Origin: Bacillota bacterium
Lineage (GTDB): Bacteria > Bacillota > Clostridia > Peptostreptococcales > Anaerovoracaceae
Assembly: GCA_021443825.1 (NCBI GenBank)
Contig: JABUTE010000018.1
Span: forward strand, 1 to 7,823
Reading direction: 5' to 3'
DNA: 7,823 nucleotides
Of the stretch, positions 1-6,299 are shown piece after piece (within the stretch, counting starts at the first letter, position 1; each line of letters begins with the position of its first letter). Under the pieces are notes generated by a model. The model worked only from the letters and a program-made list of their open reading frames with translations, had not been told where the DNA came from and made no database searches. Position numbers and translations under genes: made by a program.

Positions 1-13
1 TGAACAGCAGGTA

Positions 14-1438
14 CTATACGTTGTAGTACTTGTCGAATTCTGCGGGGGTGGGAACCTTGGCCAGCTCCAGGCATTCCTGGCGCTTTGTCTTGATGAAGCT
101 GGTCAGCAGCTCTTCGGGGAATACGCCGCCTGCGGTCAGGTAGTCGTGATCGTATTCCAGAGCGGTGAGCGCCTGCTCCAGCGAGGTGGGCAGACCCTGC
201 AGCTTTGCCTTTTCTTCTTCGGGCAGATGGAACAGGTTCATATCGTAGGGGCCCCAGCCGTTGGCATGAGGATCGATACGGTTCTTAACGCCGTCCAGAC
301 CGGCCATCAGGATGGCTGCATAGGCGAAATAGGGGTTGCAGGTGGCATCCGGGTTGCGCAGCTCAAAGCGTCTCATATTGGGCGTCTTGGCGTAAGCGGG
401 AATGCGGATGACAGCGCTTCTGTTGGAGGTGGCATAGCCGACGGTAACAGGAGCCTCAAAGCCGGGCACCAGTCTCTTGAAGGAGTTGGTGCTGGGGTTG
501 GTCAGGGCGCACAGCGAAGAGATGTGCTTTAAAATGCCGCCCATGAACCAGTGGGCCGTTTCGCTCAGGTGAGAATAGCCGTTGTCGTCGGAGAAGACGG
601 GCTGGCCGTCCTTCATCAGCAGCATGTGCACGTGCATACCGGAGCCGGCCTCGCCGACGACCGGCTTGGGCATAAAGGTGGCGCTCATGCCGTATTCCAT
701 GGCGGTGTTCTTGATGATGTACTTGATCATCATGGTGGCGTCGGCCATCTTGCTCATTTCGCCCAGCATGGGCTCGATCTCAAACTGCCCACTGGCCGAT
801 ACCTCGGGGTGGTGGTATTTAACGGAAATGCCGGCCTCTTCGATATGGTTGACCATTTCGCTTCTGCAGTCGTAGGTGGTGTCGTAGGGCTTGGCGATGT
901 GATAGTTCTTCTGGAAGGGAACGATGTTGCCCAGACCCTCGGTATCGGAGTTCCAGTGGGACTGATTGAAGTCGACAAAGACCTCCTGATGATCGTGCTC
1001 CACCTTCCAACCGGCTCTGTCGAACAGATAGAACTCGAATTCGGGAAGGATGAACATCTGATCTGCAATGCCGCTGTCTTTCATATACTGCTCGGCTGCA
1101 GCCACGATGTTTCTGGGATAATGGGGCAGGGGGCGGTTGTTGGGGAAGTCGATGATCATGGCGTTGCCGGTCATGGACAGGGTCGGGATCTCGCAGAACG
1201 GATCGACCATAGCTGTTTCGATGTCGGGAATAAAGACCATGTCGCTCTTTTCGACCATGGCATAGCCGTAATTGCTGGCATCGAAGCCGACACCGTCGAC
1301 CATCAGCTCTTCATTGAAGTTTTTCGCAGGAATGGTGACATGGCGGAAGGCGCCGTTGATGTCGACCATTTTAAAGTCCAGCATCTTGATATCGTTGTCT
1401 TTGATAAACTGCTGCACTTCAGCTACTGTTTTGAACAT
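14..1438 (-). CDS. glnA: Type I glutamine synthetase (474 aa)
   Basis: This enzyme joins ammonia to glutamate using ATP to make glutamine in the cytoplasm, and the family forms dodecamers. The family's active-site motifs are all visible: LPEFEFYLFD (131-140) with metal-binding Glu133 and Glu135, HHPEV...GQFEIEP (209-223) with Glu212 and Glu220, GSGMHVHM (265-272) with His269, the ATP-binding NPSTNSFKRLVPGFEAP (314-330), SNRSAVIRIP (338-347) and RRFELRNPDA (356-365). The length matches full-length type I enzymes. The chosen ATG (1438) begins MFKTVAEVQQ and has GGAGG eight bases upstream; a longer frame to 1513 would start inside the promoter -10 box. Two features are unusual. The Tyr adenylylated in enterobacterial enzymes (NLYDLP) is Phe403 here (NLFHLP), so that control is unlikely. 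The N-terminal DGSS-type motif reads DGVGFDASN (48-56). These suggest a divergent clade, but glutamine synthesis remains the best call. The gene has its own promoter and follows the terminator of the rnf operon. Confidence 0.95.
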   Translation of the reverse strand: MFKTVAEVQQFIKDNDIKMLDFKMVDINGAFRHVTIPAKNFNEELMVDGVGFDASNYGYAMVEKSDMVFIPDIETAMVDPFCEIPTLSMTGNAMIIDFPNNRPLPHYPRNIVAAAEQYMKDSGIADQMFILPEFEFYLFDRAGWKVEHDHQEVFVDFNQSHWNSDTEGLGNIVPFQKNYHIAKPYDTTYDCRSEMVNHIEEAGISVKYHHPEVSASGQFEIEPMLGEMSKMADATMMIKYIIKNTAMEYGMSATFMPKPVVGEAGSGMHVHMLLMKDGQPVFSDDNGYSHLSETAHWFMGGILKHISSLCALTNPSTNSFKRLVPGFEAPVTVGYATSNRSAVIRIPAYAKTPNMRRFELRNPDATCNPYFAYAAILMAGLDGVKNRIDPHANGWGPYDMNLFHLPEEEKAKLQGLPTSLEQALTALEYDHDYLTAGGVFPEELLTSFIKTKRQECLELAKVPTPAEFDKYYNV

Positions 1439-1446
1439 AATGTTTT

Positions 1447-1451
1447 CCTCC
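1447..1451 (-). promoter_or_regulatory. Ribosome binding site deciding the glnA start
   Basis: On the minus strand GGAGG lies eight bases before the ATG at 1438. This spacing supports the 474-residue product. No comparable site precedes the in-frame ATG at 1513. Confidence 0.85.
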
Positions 1452-1511
1452 GGATAAAATACTGCTGCTGCACCGGCGGCCTGGGATGTCTGCGCCGACG
1501 TCAGCAAATTC

Positions 1512-1542
1512 ATTATAGCATCAAAACGAAAAATATATCCAA
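1512..1542 (-). promoter_or_regulatory. Probable glnA promoter with extended -10
   Basis: The minus strand carries a perfect TATAAT (1517-1512) preceded by TGC, making an extended -10 element. A weak -35 candidate, TTGGAT (1542-1537), lies 19 bases upstream. The long spacing is compatible with reliance on the extended -10. Transcription would begin near 1505, giving a leader of about 67 bases. I see no recognisable riboswitch or GlnR-type operator in this leader, though its GC-rich middle part could fold. The region lies just after the upstream operon's terminator, which fits an independent glnA unit. Sigma-A recognition is inferred from the match only. Confidence 0.7.
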
Positions 1543-1575
1543 TTTATTTATTGTTTTTATCGAAATTGCATATAT

Positions 1576-1617
1576 AAAAATACCGCCGCCCCATGGAAGG
1601 GAGCAGCGGCCGTATTT
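1576..1617 (-). terminator. Rho-independent terminator of the rnf-apbE operon
   Basis: Read on the minus strand, 1617-1612 (AAATAC) pairs with 1583-1578 (GTATTT). One G-G mismatch follows (1611/1584), then 1610-1606 (GCCGC) pairs with 1589-1585 (GCGGC), and an inner CCC/GGG pairing is possible. The stem ends in TTTTT followed by AT-rich DNA. It begins 23 bases after the apbE stop codon. The opposite orientation has only a short T run, so the terminator serves the minus strand. Confidence 0.8.
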
Positions 1618-1640
1618 GTGCTTTGAGGGAAAGGGGAGTT

Positions 1641-2684
1641 TTATTTCGTCAGGAGCACGGGCTCTTCTGTAAACGAGGTGAAATCCTCTGCGATGCCTTC
1701 GGAAACATAGAGCCGGCCGCCCGTGTCGATGAGCACGCAGTCGAACAAGTCGCTGTGGTCTTTCCAGAAGGCGGCTGCCTTCTCTCTTCCCATCACATAC
1801 AGGGCGGTGGAAAGGCCATCGGCCAGGGTGCCGTCAGGGGAAACGACGGTGACCGAGGCCAGATCGTTTTCTGCCGGATAACCGGTCTTCGGGTCGACGA
1901 TGTGGATATAGGTCTTGCCGTCTTCTTCAAAAAAGCGCTCGTAGCCGCCGGAGGTGATCACCGCCAGGTCGACCGCCGTTACGGCACCGATCAGATCTTC
2001 TGCACTATCGCCCTTGGGATCGCGGATGCCGATGGTCCAGGGCTTGCCGTCGGGGCGGCTTCCCAGAGTCTGAACGTTACCTCCCAGATTGACCAGAGCA
2101 GAGGTGATGCCGTGCTGCTTCAGGATCTCGATGACCCTTGCGGAGGTAAAGCCCTTGGCGATGCCTCCCAGATCCATTTCCTGATCGGCGGCGACCGAAA
2201 CGGTATTGCCGTCGATCTGCAGCGATTCGCCGTTTACGGTGGCCGCAGCTGCCTGCAGCGCCTCTTCTTCGGGCACCTGATAGTTGCGGTCGGTAAAGCC
2301 CCAAAGGCGCATCACCGGATAGACGGTGGGGTCGAAGGCGCCGCCGGTCAGCCGGTATATCTCTTTGGCGCGAAAGGCCAGCAGAGCCGTATCCTGGTCG
2401 GTTTGCGCCGTCTTGTTTCGGTTGATGGCAGAGATATCGCTGCTGTCATTTCCGGTGGAGAGCAGGCTGTCCAGACGGCGGATCTCCGAGACAGCCGCTT
2501 TGACGGCTTCTTCCGCATCCGGCCCGATGGCCCGGATCGACATGACCGTATCCATGGCGAACAGGTCTTCGGAGTAATCGGTATTTCTTTGGGCGCAACT
2601 GCAAAGTCCTGCCGCCGCCAGCGCAAGCAGCGCAGGCAGCAGCAGGACCTTTATGAACCGTTTTTCTGATTTCGATCGTTTCAT
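1641..2684 (-). CDS. apbE: FAD:protein FMN transferase, predicted lipoprotein (347 aa)
   Basis: ApbE enzymes take FMN from FAD and attach it to a Thr or Ser of Rnf/Nqr-type subunits through a phosphoester bond. The family landmarks are present in order: AMDTVMSI (43-50), GAFDPT (115-120), DLGGIAKG (171-178), NLGGNV (199-204), ITSGGYERFF (243-252), HIVDPKTGYP (261-270) and ADGLST (288-293), whose Asp and Thr region binds the metal in known structures. Residues 1-30 are a signal peptide with a basic start, a hydrophobic core and a lipobox LCSC ending at Cys30, so the enzyme should be anchored on the outer face of the membrane, the side where the RnfG flavin domain is expected. The start is the ATG in TAATG, sharing one base with the rnfB stop, which implies translational coupling; the only AAGAAGG-like site is rather far upstream. 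Its likely clients are the RnfD and RnfG parts encoded in the same operon. Confidence 0.95.
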   Translation of the reverse strand: MKRSKSEKRFIKVLLLPALLALAAAGLCSCAQRNTDYSEDLFAMDTVMSIRAIGPDAEEAVKAAVSEIRRLDSLLSTGNDSSDISAINRNKTAQTDQDTALLAFRAKEIYRLTGGAFDPTVYPVMRLWGFTDRNYQVPEEEALQAAAATVNGESLQIDGNTVSVAADQEMDLGGIAKGFTSARVIEILKQHGITSALVNLGGNVQTLGSRPDGKPWTIGIRDPKGDSAEDLIGAVTAVDLAVITSGGYERFFEEDGKTYIHIVDPKTGYPAENDLASVTVVSPDGTLADGLSTALYVMGREKAAAFWKDHSDLFDCVLIDTGGRLYVSEGIAEDFTSFTEEPVLLTK

Positions 2685-3469
2685 TAAATGTGGGTGATGA
2701 CCTTCTTGGGGCACTTTTCTGCGCATTTGCCGCAGCCGACGCACAGCTCTTTGTTGATCCTTGCCAGATTGGCGTCCATGGCGATGGCCTGTACCTCGCA
2801 CTGCTTGGTGCAGAGGGTGCAGCCGATGCAGCCGGCGTCGCAGACCTTCATAACATCTGCGCCCCGGTCGTGGTTGGTGCAGCGGACCGCATATTTGTTG
2901 CCGTCGACCATGACCTCGATCAGGCCCTTGGGGCAGGCCTTGGCGCACATGCCGCAGCCGATGCACTTTTTGCTGTCGACGACAGCGACGCCGTCCTGAA
3001 CGGAGATGGCACCGTACTGGCAGACCTTGGCGCAGGAGCCCAGGCCGATGCAGCCGTAATCGCAGCTCCAGGGCGAAAGGCCGGCGCCCACAGCAGCGCG
3101 GCAGTCTTCGATGCCTACGTAGTTGAACTTCAGCTTGGTGTGAGAGCAGTCGCCGGTGCAGTGAACGAAGGCTGTTCTCTTTTTCGGCGCTTCTGCCGTC
3201 TGGCCCATGATCCAGCCGATCTTGTTCTGATTCTCTGCGCTGTTGACGGGGCAGGCGTTTACATCGGCAGCGCCGCTGACGATGGCCTCTGCCACCGCGT
3301 CGCAGCCTGCAAAGCCGCAGGCACCGCAGTTGTTGCCGGGCAGCAGCTCGCGAACCTGCGAGACTCTTTCATCGGTATCGACATGGAACTTTTTTCCTGC
3401 CTCTACCAGACCGTAGCCGATCAGAAGACCGATGGCTGCGATAACAACAGTAGCTATTAAAATTGCCAT
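2684..3469 (-). CDS. rnfB: Rnf complex subunit B, polyferredoxin (261 aa)
   Basis: RnfB is the cytoplasmic, membrane-anchored iron-sulfur subunit believed to accept electrons from ferredoxin. Residues 1-22 form the N-terminal membrane anchor. An Fe-S domain follows, with CGACGFAGC (Cys48, 51, 56) and Cys73. A cysteine-rich middle block has Cys104, 108, 123, 136, 140, 146 and 150, in the arrangement usual for clostridial RnfB (HCTGDC, then C-x3-GC-x5-C-x3-C). Ferredoxin-type motifs occur at 169-180 (CIGCGMCAKACP), 214-224 (CIGCTLCTKQC) and 243-254 (CVGCGKCAEKCP). In total there are 25 cysteines, enough for several [4Fe-4S] clusters, but the exact number cannot be assigned by eye. The start has AAGGAGG just upstream, formed partly from the rnfA stop codon (TAAGGAGG), 12 bases after rnfA ends. 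Its stop overlaps the apbE start. Confidence 0.97.
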   Translation of the reverse strand: MAILIATVVIAAIGLLIGYGLVEAGKKFHVDTDERVSQVRELLPGNNCGACGFAGCDAVAEAIVSGAADVNACPVNSAENQNKIGWIMGQTAEAPKKRTAFVHCTGDCSHTKLKFNYVGIEDCRAAVGAGLSPWSCDYGCIGLGSCAKVCQYGAISVQDGVAVVDSKKCIGCGMCAKACPKGLIEVMVDGNKYAVRCTNHDRGADVMKVCDAGCIGCTLCTKQCEVQAIAMDANLARINKELCVGCGKCAEKCPKKVITHI

Positions 3470-3481
3470 TTTAGATCCTCC

Positions 3482-4057
3482 TTAAATTGCCAGGCCAGAG
3501 AAGCCCATGAACGCGATGGCCATGAGAGCTGCGCTGATGAGCACCAGCGGGGCTCCCTTGAAGGGGCCGGGAACGGAATCCTCATCCATATGCTCGCGGA
3601 TACCGGCCAGCAGAATGATGGACAGGGTATAGCCGCAGGCAGTGCCGAAGCCTGCCGTAACGCTCTGGATGAAGTTGTAGCCGTCCTGCACATTGGTAAG
3701 AGCAACGCCCAGTACCGCGCAGTTGGTGGTGATCAGGGGAAGGAAGATGCCCAGCGCCTCATAGATGGCAGGAGAGCTCTTCTTAAGGAACATCTCGACG
3801 ATCTGTACAAGAGCTGCGATGACGAGAATGAACACGATGGTCTTCAGGTAATCCAGATCCAGGGGAACCAGGATCAGATCGTAGATGAAGCTGGCGACCG
3901 CGGAGGCGATGGTCATAACGAAGATGACCGCCGCGCCTAAAGAAGCAGACGTCTTAACATTCTTGGAAACGCCCAGGAAGGAGCAGATACCGAGGAACTG
4001 GCTCAGTACCACGTTGTTGACCAGGGCGGTGGTCACGATGATCAGCATCAGACTCAT
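3482..4057 (-). CDS. rnfA: Rnf complex membrane subunit A (191 aa)
   Basis: RnfA is a polytopic membrane subunit homologous to RnfE and to NqrE; the A and E pair sits in the membrane in inverted orientation. The sequence is almost wholly hydrophobic, with about six membrane segments, and has the family length. FLGICSFLG (Cys25) and TTNCAVLG (Cys113) are the conserved half-sites that, with the matching cysteines of RnfE, hold an intramembrane iron-sulfur cluster in solved Rnf/Nqr structures. NNVVLSQFLG (14-23) and GIFLPLITTNC (103-113) are typical of the family. The ATG follows a strong GGAGGTG site placed inside the end of rnfE, with only three bases between the two genes. Confidence 0.97.
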   Translation of the reverse strand: MSLMLIIVTTALVNNVVLSQFLGICSFLGVSKNVKTSASLGAAVIFVMTIASAVASFIYDLILVPLDLDYLKTIVFILVIAALVQIVEMFLKKSSPAIYEALGIFLPLITTNCAVLGVALTNVQDGYNFIQSVTAGFGTACGYTLSIILLAGIREHMDEDSVPGPFKGAPLVLISAALMAIAFMGFSGLAI

Positions 4058-4060
4058 GGA

Positions 4061-4732
4061 TTACACCTCCTCTTTCTTGGAGCAGGCCGAATTGCAGCTG
4101 GCGCAGCAGCCGTCGCAGCCTTCCACCATCTTGTTTGCCCGGGTCTTCATGCCGATGGCGTTCATGATGGCGACCATAAAGGCCAGCACGATGAAGGCGC
4201 CGGGAGCCTTGACGAAGATGGCAACGGGCGAGACGGAAGCGGGCAGGATCTGAATGCCGAATACGGTGCCGGCACCCAGCAGCTCGCGAATGATGCCCAG
4301 GATGGTCAGGGCAAAGGTGAAGCCAAGCCCCATGCCCAGTCCGTCGAAGGCGGAGAGCAGGGGAGGATTCTTCAGCGCATAAGCCTCGGCGCGTCCCAGG
4401 ATGATGCAGTTGACGACGATCAGGGGAATGAAGATGCCCAGCGACTTGTAAAGTCCGGGCAGATAGGCCTGCGTCGCCAGCTCAACGATGGTAACAAGGG
4501 ATGCGACGATGACGATCTCTGCCGGAAGTCTTACTTCGTTGGGAATGATCTTGCGCATCATGGAGATGATCACATTGGATGCGATGAGAACGACCAGGGT
4601 GGAAAGCCCCATGCCAAGGCCGTTCTTAGCCGAGGTGGTGACCGCCAGAGTGGGGCACATGCCCAGCATCAGAACCATGGAGGGATTTTCCTTGATCAGG
4701 CCGTTGTAGATACGTTCGGTATATTTGTTCAT
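4061..4732 (-). CDS. rnfE: Rnf complex membrane subunit E with Cys-rich tail (223 aa)
   Basis: RnfE is the membrane partner of RnfA and homologous to NqrD. Conserved features are LMLGMCPTLAVT (21-32, Cys26), LGIFIPLIVVNCIILGR (98-114, Cys109) and SAFDGLGMGLGFT (127-139). Cys26 and Cys109 are the residues expected to complete the intramembrane iron-sulfur site with RnfA Cys25 and Cys113. About six membrane segments fill residues 18-195. After the last one, the protein ends in a hydrophilic tail with five cysteines in twelve residues (C206, C209, C210, C213, C217), a spacing suited to binding metal or a cluster. I cannot confirm how widespread this tail is in clostridial RnfE. The ATG has AGGAGG six bases upstream, and the gene begins 10 bases after the stop of the rnfD-rnfG fusion. 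Confidence 0.96.
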   Translation of the reverse strand: MNKYTERIYNGLIKENPSMVLMLGMCPTLAVTTSAKNGLGMGLSTLVVLIASNVIISMMRKIIPNEVRLPAEIVIVASLVTIVELATQAYLPGLYKSLGIFIPLIVVNCIILGRAEAYALKNPPLLSAFDGLGMGLGFTFALTILGIIRELLGAGTVFGIQILPASVSPVAIFVKAPGAFIVLAFMVAIMNAIGMKTRANKMVEGCDGCCASCNSACSKKEEV

Positions 4733-4742
4733 GTTCTGCCTC

Positions 4743-6284
4743 CTACTTTACGTTTGCTGCAAAGAAGTCAAGAGCAGCATTGACAGCATTGAGCACAGCT
4801 CCGGAGGAGATGGATGCTCCGGATACGGAGTTGATCTCGTTGTCTGCGGATGCGCCGCCGGTCTTGTTGAGGATGAAGGCGGGACCCTTCTTTCCGTTAA
4901 ACTGGTTCTTGAATTCCGGCTCGTCGCAGCGCATGCCCATGCCGGCCGTTTCGTGCAGCTCGGTAAAGGCGATTCCGCTGATGGCGCCGTCCTTATCCAG
5001 ACCCAGGGTCATGGTGATGGTGCCGTCGTAGCCGTCCTTGGTGGTAACGCTTAATACGTAGCCCTGAACGGAACCGTCAGCACCCTTGCCCTCGTAGGCC
5101 TTGTTGATATAGACTCTGCCGAAGCTTTCGTCGTAGACATCTCCGTTCATTTCGGCGATGGCTGCGGTCATGGCTTCATGATCGTCGAAGACCTCTGCAC
5201 CGGGGCAGACGGCGACGTAGGAGGCCTTTGCGGCTTCGTCTTTCTGGAACTGGATGGTGTCTTTGGTCAGGGTGAAGATGCCGGAAAGGGCCAGACCTGC
5301 GATCAGGGTGATGGCACACAGGGTGAAGGCAGACTTTCTTCCCATGGTATCGTTTTCCTTTTCGCCTCTGTGGCCGAAGGGCTTGGGCACGATGTATTCA
5401 TCGATGAGAGGAACGAACAGGTTGGCGATGATGACCGAGAAGGATGCGGAGTCGGTGGCATTGCCGTAGATATGGAACAGGGCGCCCAGAATACCGACGA
5501 TGATACCGTAGATGATCTGTCCGGTAGAGGAAACAGGGCTGGTAACGTAGTCGGTCGCCATGAAGACGGCTGCCATGATGATGCCGCCGCCTGCGATGTT
5601 CACCAGCAGGAACTGGGGATCGATGCCGTGTCCGCCGGCAACGAACATGAACAGGGCGAAGGAGATCAGCGACGCCGCGGGAATGTGCAGGGTGATGGTC
5701 TTGGTGGCCAGCAGGTAGATGCCGCCGATGAGAAGGCCCAAAGTGGAGCTTCCGATGACGCCGTTGCTGGTGCCGATGAATACCGACATCAGGTCGACGG
5801 AGTTTCCGGCGGCCATATCAGCCAGAGGTGTTGCGGAGGTGACGCCGTCGATGCCGTAGGTGGTCATGGCGGTGCTGAAGGAGATCAGCAGAAAGCCTCT
5901 TGCGGCGAGGGCCGGGTTCATGAAGTTCTTACCCAGGCCGCCGAAGATGCCCTTGACGATGATGACCGCAAACAGGGCACCCAGAGCGGGAATGACGGGG
6001 CCGACCCCTTCGGGCAGGCACAGGGCCAGCAGAAGACCGGTGACGACAGCGCTCAGGTCTTTGACAGTGTTCTTCTTTCCGACGATCTTGTCGAAGACGA
6101 ATTCACCGACAACGGCTGCGATCACGGAAGACAGGATCACGATCAGACCGTTGAGACGGTGAACGTAGATACCCATCGCTGTTGCGGGCAGCAGAGCGAT
6201 GATGACATCCCTCATGACCGTCTGCGTTGTTTTGGGGCTTCTGGTATGAGGGCTGGAGGATACATTAAATAAACTGTTTTCCAT
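4743..6284 (-). CDS. rnfDG: Fused Rnf subunits D and G, flavoprotein (513 aa)
   Basis: Residues 1-313 are RnfD, an NqrB-like membrane flavoprotein. It opens with the clostridial signature NVSSSPHTRS, has about ten membrane segments and carries DGVTSAT (146-152), so Thr152 is the expected FMN attachment site. Residues 314-513 are a complete RnfG: a membrane anchor at about 318-339, an FMN-binding domain with GYDGTI (418-423) and HETAGMGM (444-451), and the attachment motif NSVSGAS (485-491). The two normally separate proteins are read through in one frame, joined by a short polar linker (GEKENDT) with no stop codon. Topology allows this, because RnfD should end in the cytoplasm and the RnfG anchor starts there and sends its domain outside. 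ATG 6284 is preferred to GTG 6296 because AGGTG lies nine bases before it and homologues start at this point. The downstream half could also be translated separately from ATG 5345. A sequencing error or a recent stop-codon loss cannot be excluded. Confidence 0.9.
   Translation of the reverse strand: MENSLFNVSSSPHTRSPKTTQTVMRDVIIALLPATAMGIYVHRLNGLIVILSSVIAAVVGEFVFDKIVGKKNTVKDLSAVVTGLLLALCLPEGVGPVIPALGALFAVIIVKGIFGGLGKNFMNPALAARGFLLISFSTAMTTYGIDGVTSATPLADMAAGNSVDLMSVFIGTSNGVIGSSTLGLLIGGIYLLATKTITLHIPAASLISFALFMFVAGGHGIDPQFLLVNIAGGGIIMAAVFMATDYVTSPVSSTGQIIYGIIVGILGALFHIYGNATDSASFSVIIANLFVPLIDEYIVPKPFGHRGEKENDTMGRKSAFTLCAITLIAGLALSGIFTLTKDTIQFQKDEAAKASYVAVCPGAEVFDDHEAMTAAIAEMNGDVYDESFGRVYINKAYEGKGADGSVQGYVLSVTTKDGYDGTITMTLGLDKDGAISGIAFTELHETAGMGMRCDEPEFKNQFNGKKGPAFILNKTGGASADNEINSVSGASISSGAVLNAVNAALDFFAANVK
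5343..5362 (-). promoter_or_regulatory. Retained rnfG start and ribosome binding site inside the fusion
   Basis: On the minus strand AAAAGGA (5362-5356) lies ten bases before an ATG (5345-5343) that encodes the exact N-terminus expected for a free RnfG (MGRKSAFT). A free RnfG from here would have 200 residues (CDS 5345-4743), the normal family length. This could let the cell make free RnfG besides the fusion, or it may be a relic of separate genes. The site is weaker than the others in the operon. Confidence 0.5.
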
Positions 6285-6299
6285 AGCTTGGTACACCTA
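6285..6299 (-). promoter_or_regulatory. Ribosome binding site for rnfDG, overlapping the rnfC stop
   Basis: TAGGTG (6299-6294) contains the rnfC stop codon and an AGGTG Shine-Dalgarno sequence nine bases before ATG 6284. The in-frame GTG at 6296 lies inside this site, so the ATG is the better start. The arrangement fits translational coupling to rnfC. Confidence 0.7.

Noticed and set aside
1440..1510. Known riboswitch or antitermination element in the glnA leader
   Set aside because: The leader of about 67 bases has some pairing potential, but I could not match it to a known glutamine-responsive RNA or to paired antiterminator hairpins.
551..1672. 373-codon open frame on the plus strand opposite glnA
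   Set aside because: It is antisense to a well-supported gene, runs across the glnA promoter and the terminator, and has no recognisable domain.
1593..2669. 358-codon open frame on the plus strand opposite apbE
   Set aside because: It is antisense to apbE, starts inside the terminator hairpin, and has no supporting motif.
2685..2966. Upstream extension of the apbE frame by 94 codons
   Set aside because: The extension lies within rnfB in another frame and reads as an Arg/His/Gln-rich shadow. The ATG at 2684 is followed directly by a proper lipoprotein signal.
5178..6272. 364-codon open frame on the plus strand opposite rnfDG
   Set aside because: The composition is rich in Asp, Gly, Gln and His, as expected from reading a hydrophobic membrane protein gene backwards. 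There is no family match.
6285..6296. GTG start at 6296 for rnfDG
   Set aside because: It falls within the ribosome binding site of the ATG at 6284, and homologues begin with the Met-Glu-Asn-type N-terminus at that ATG.
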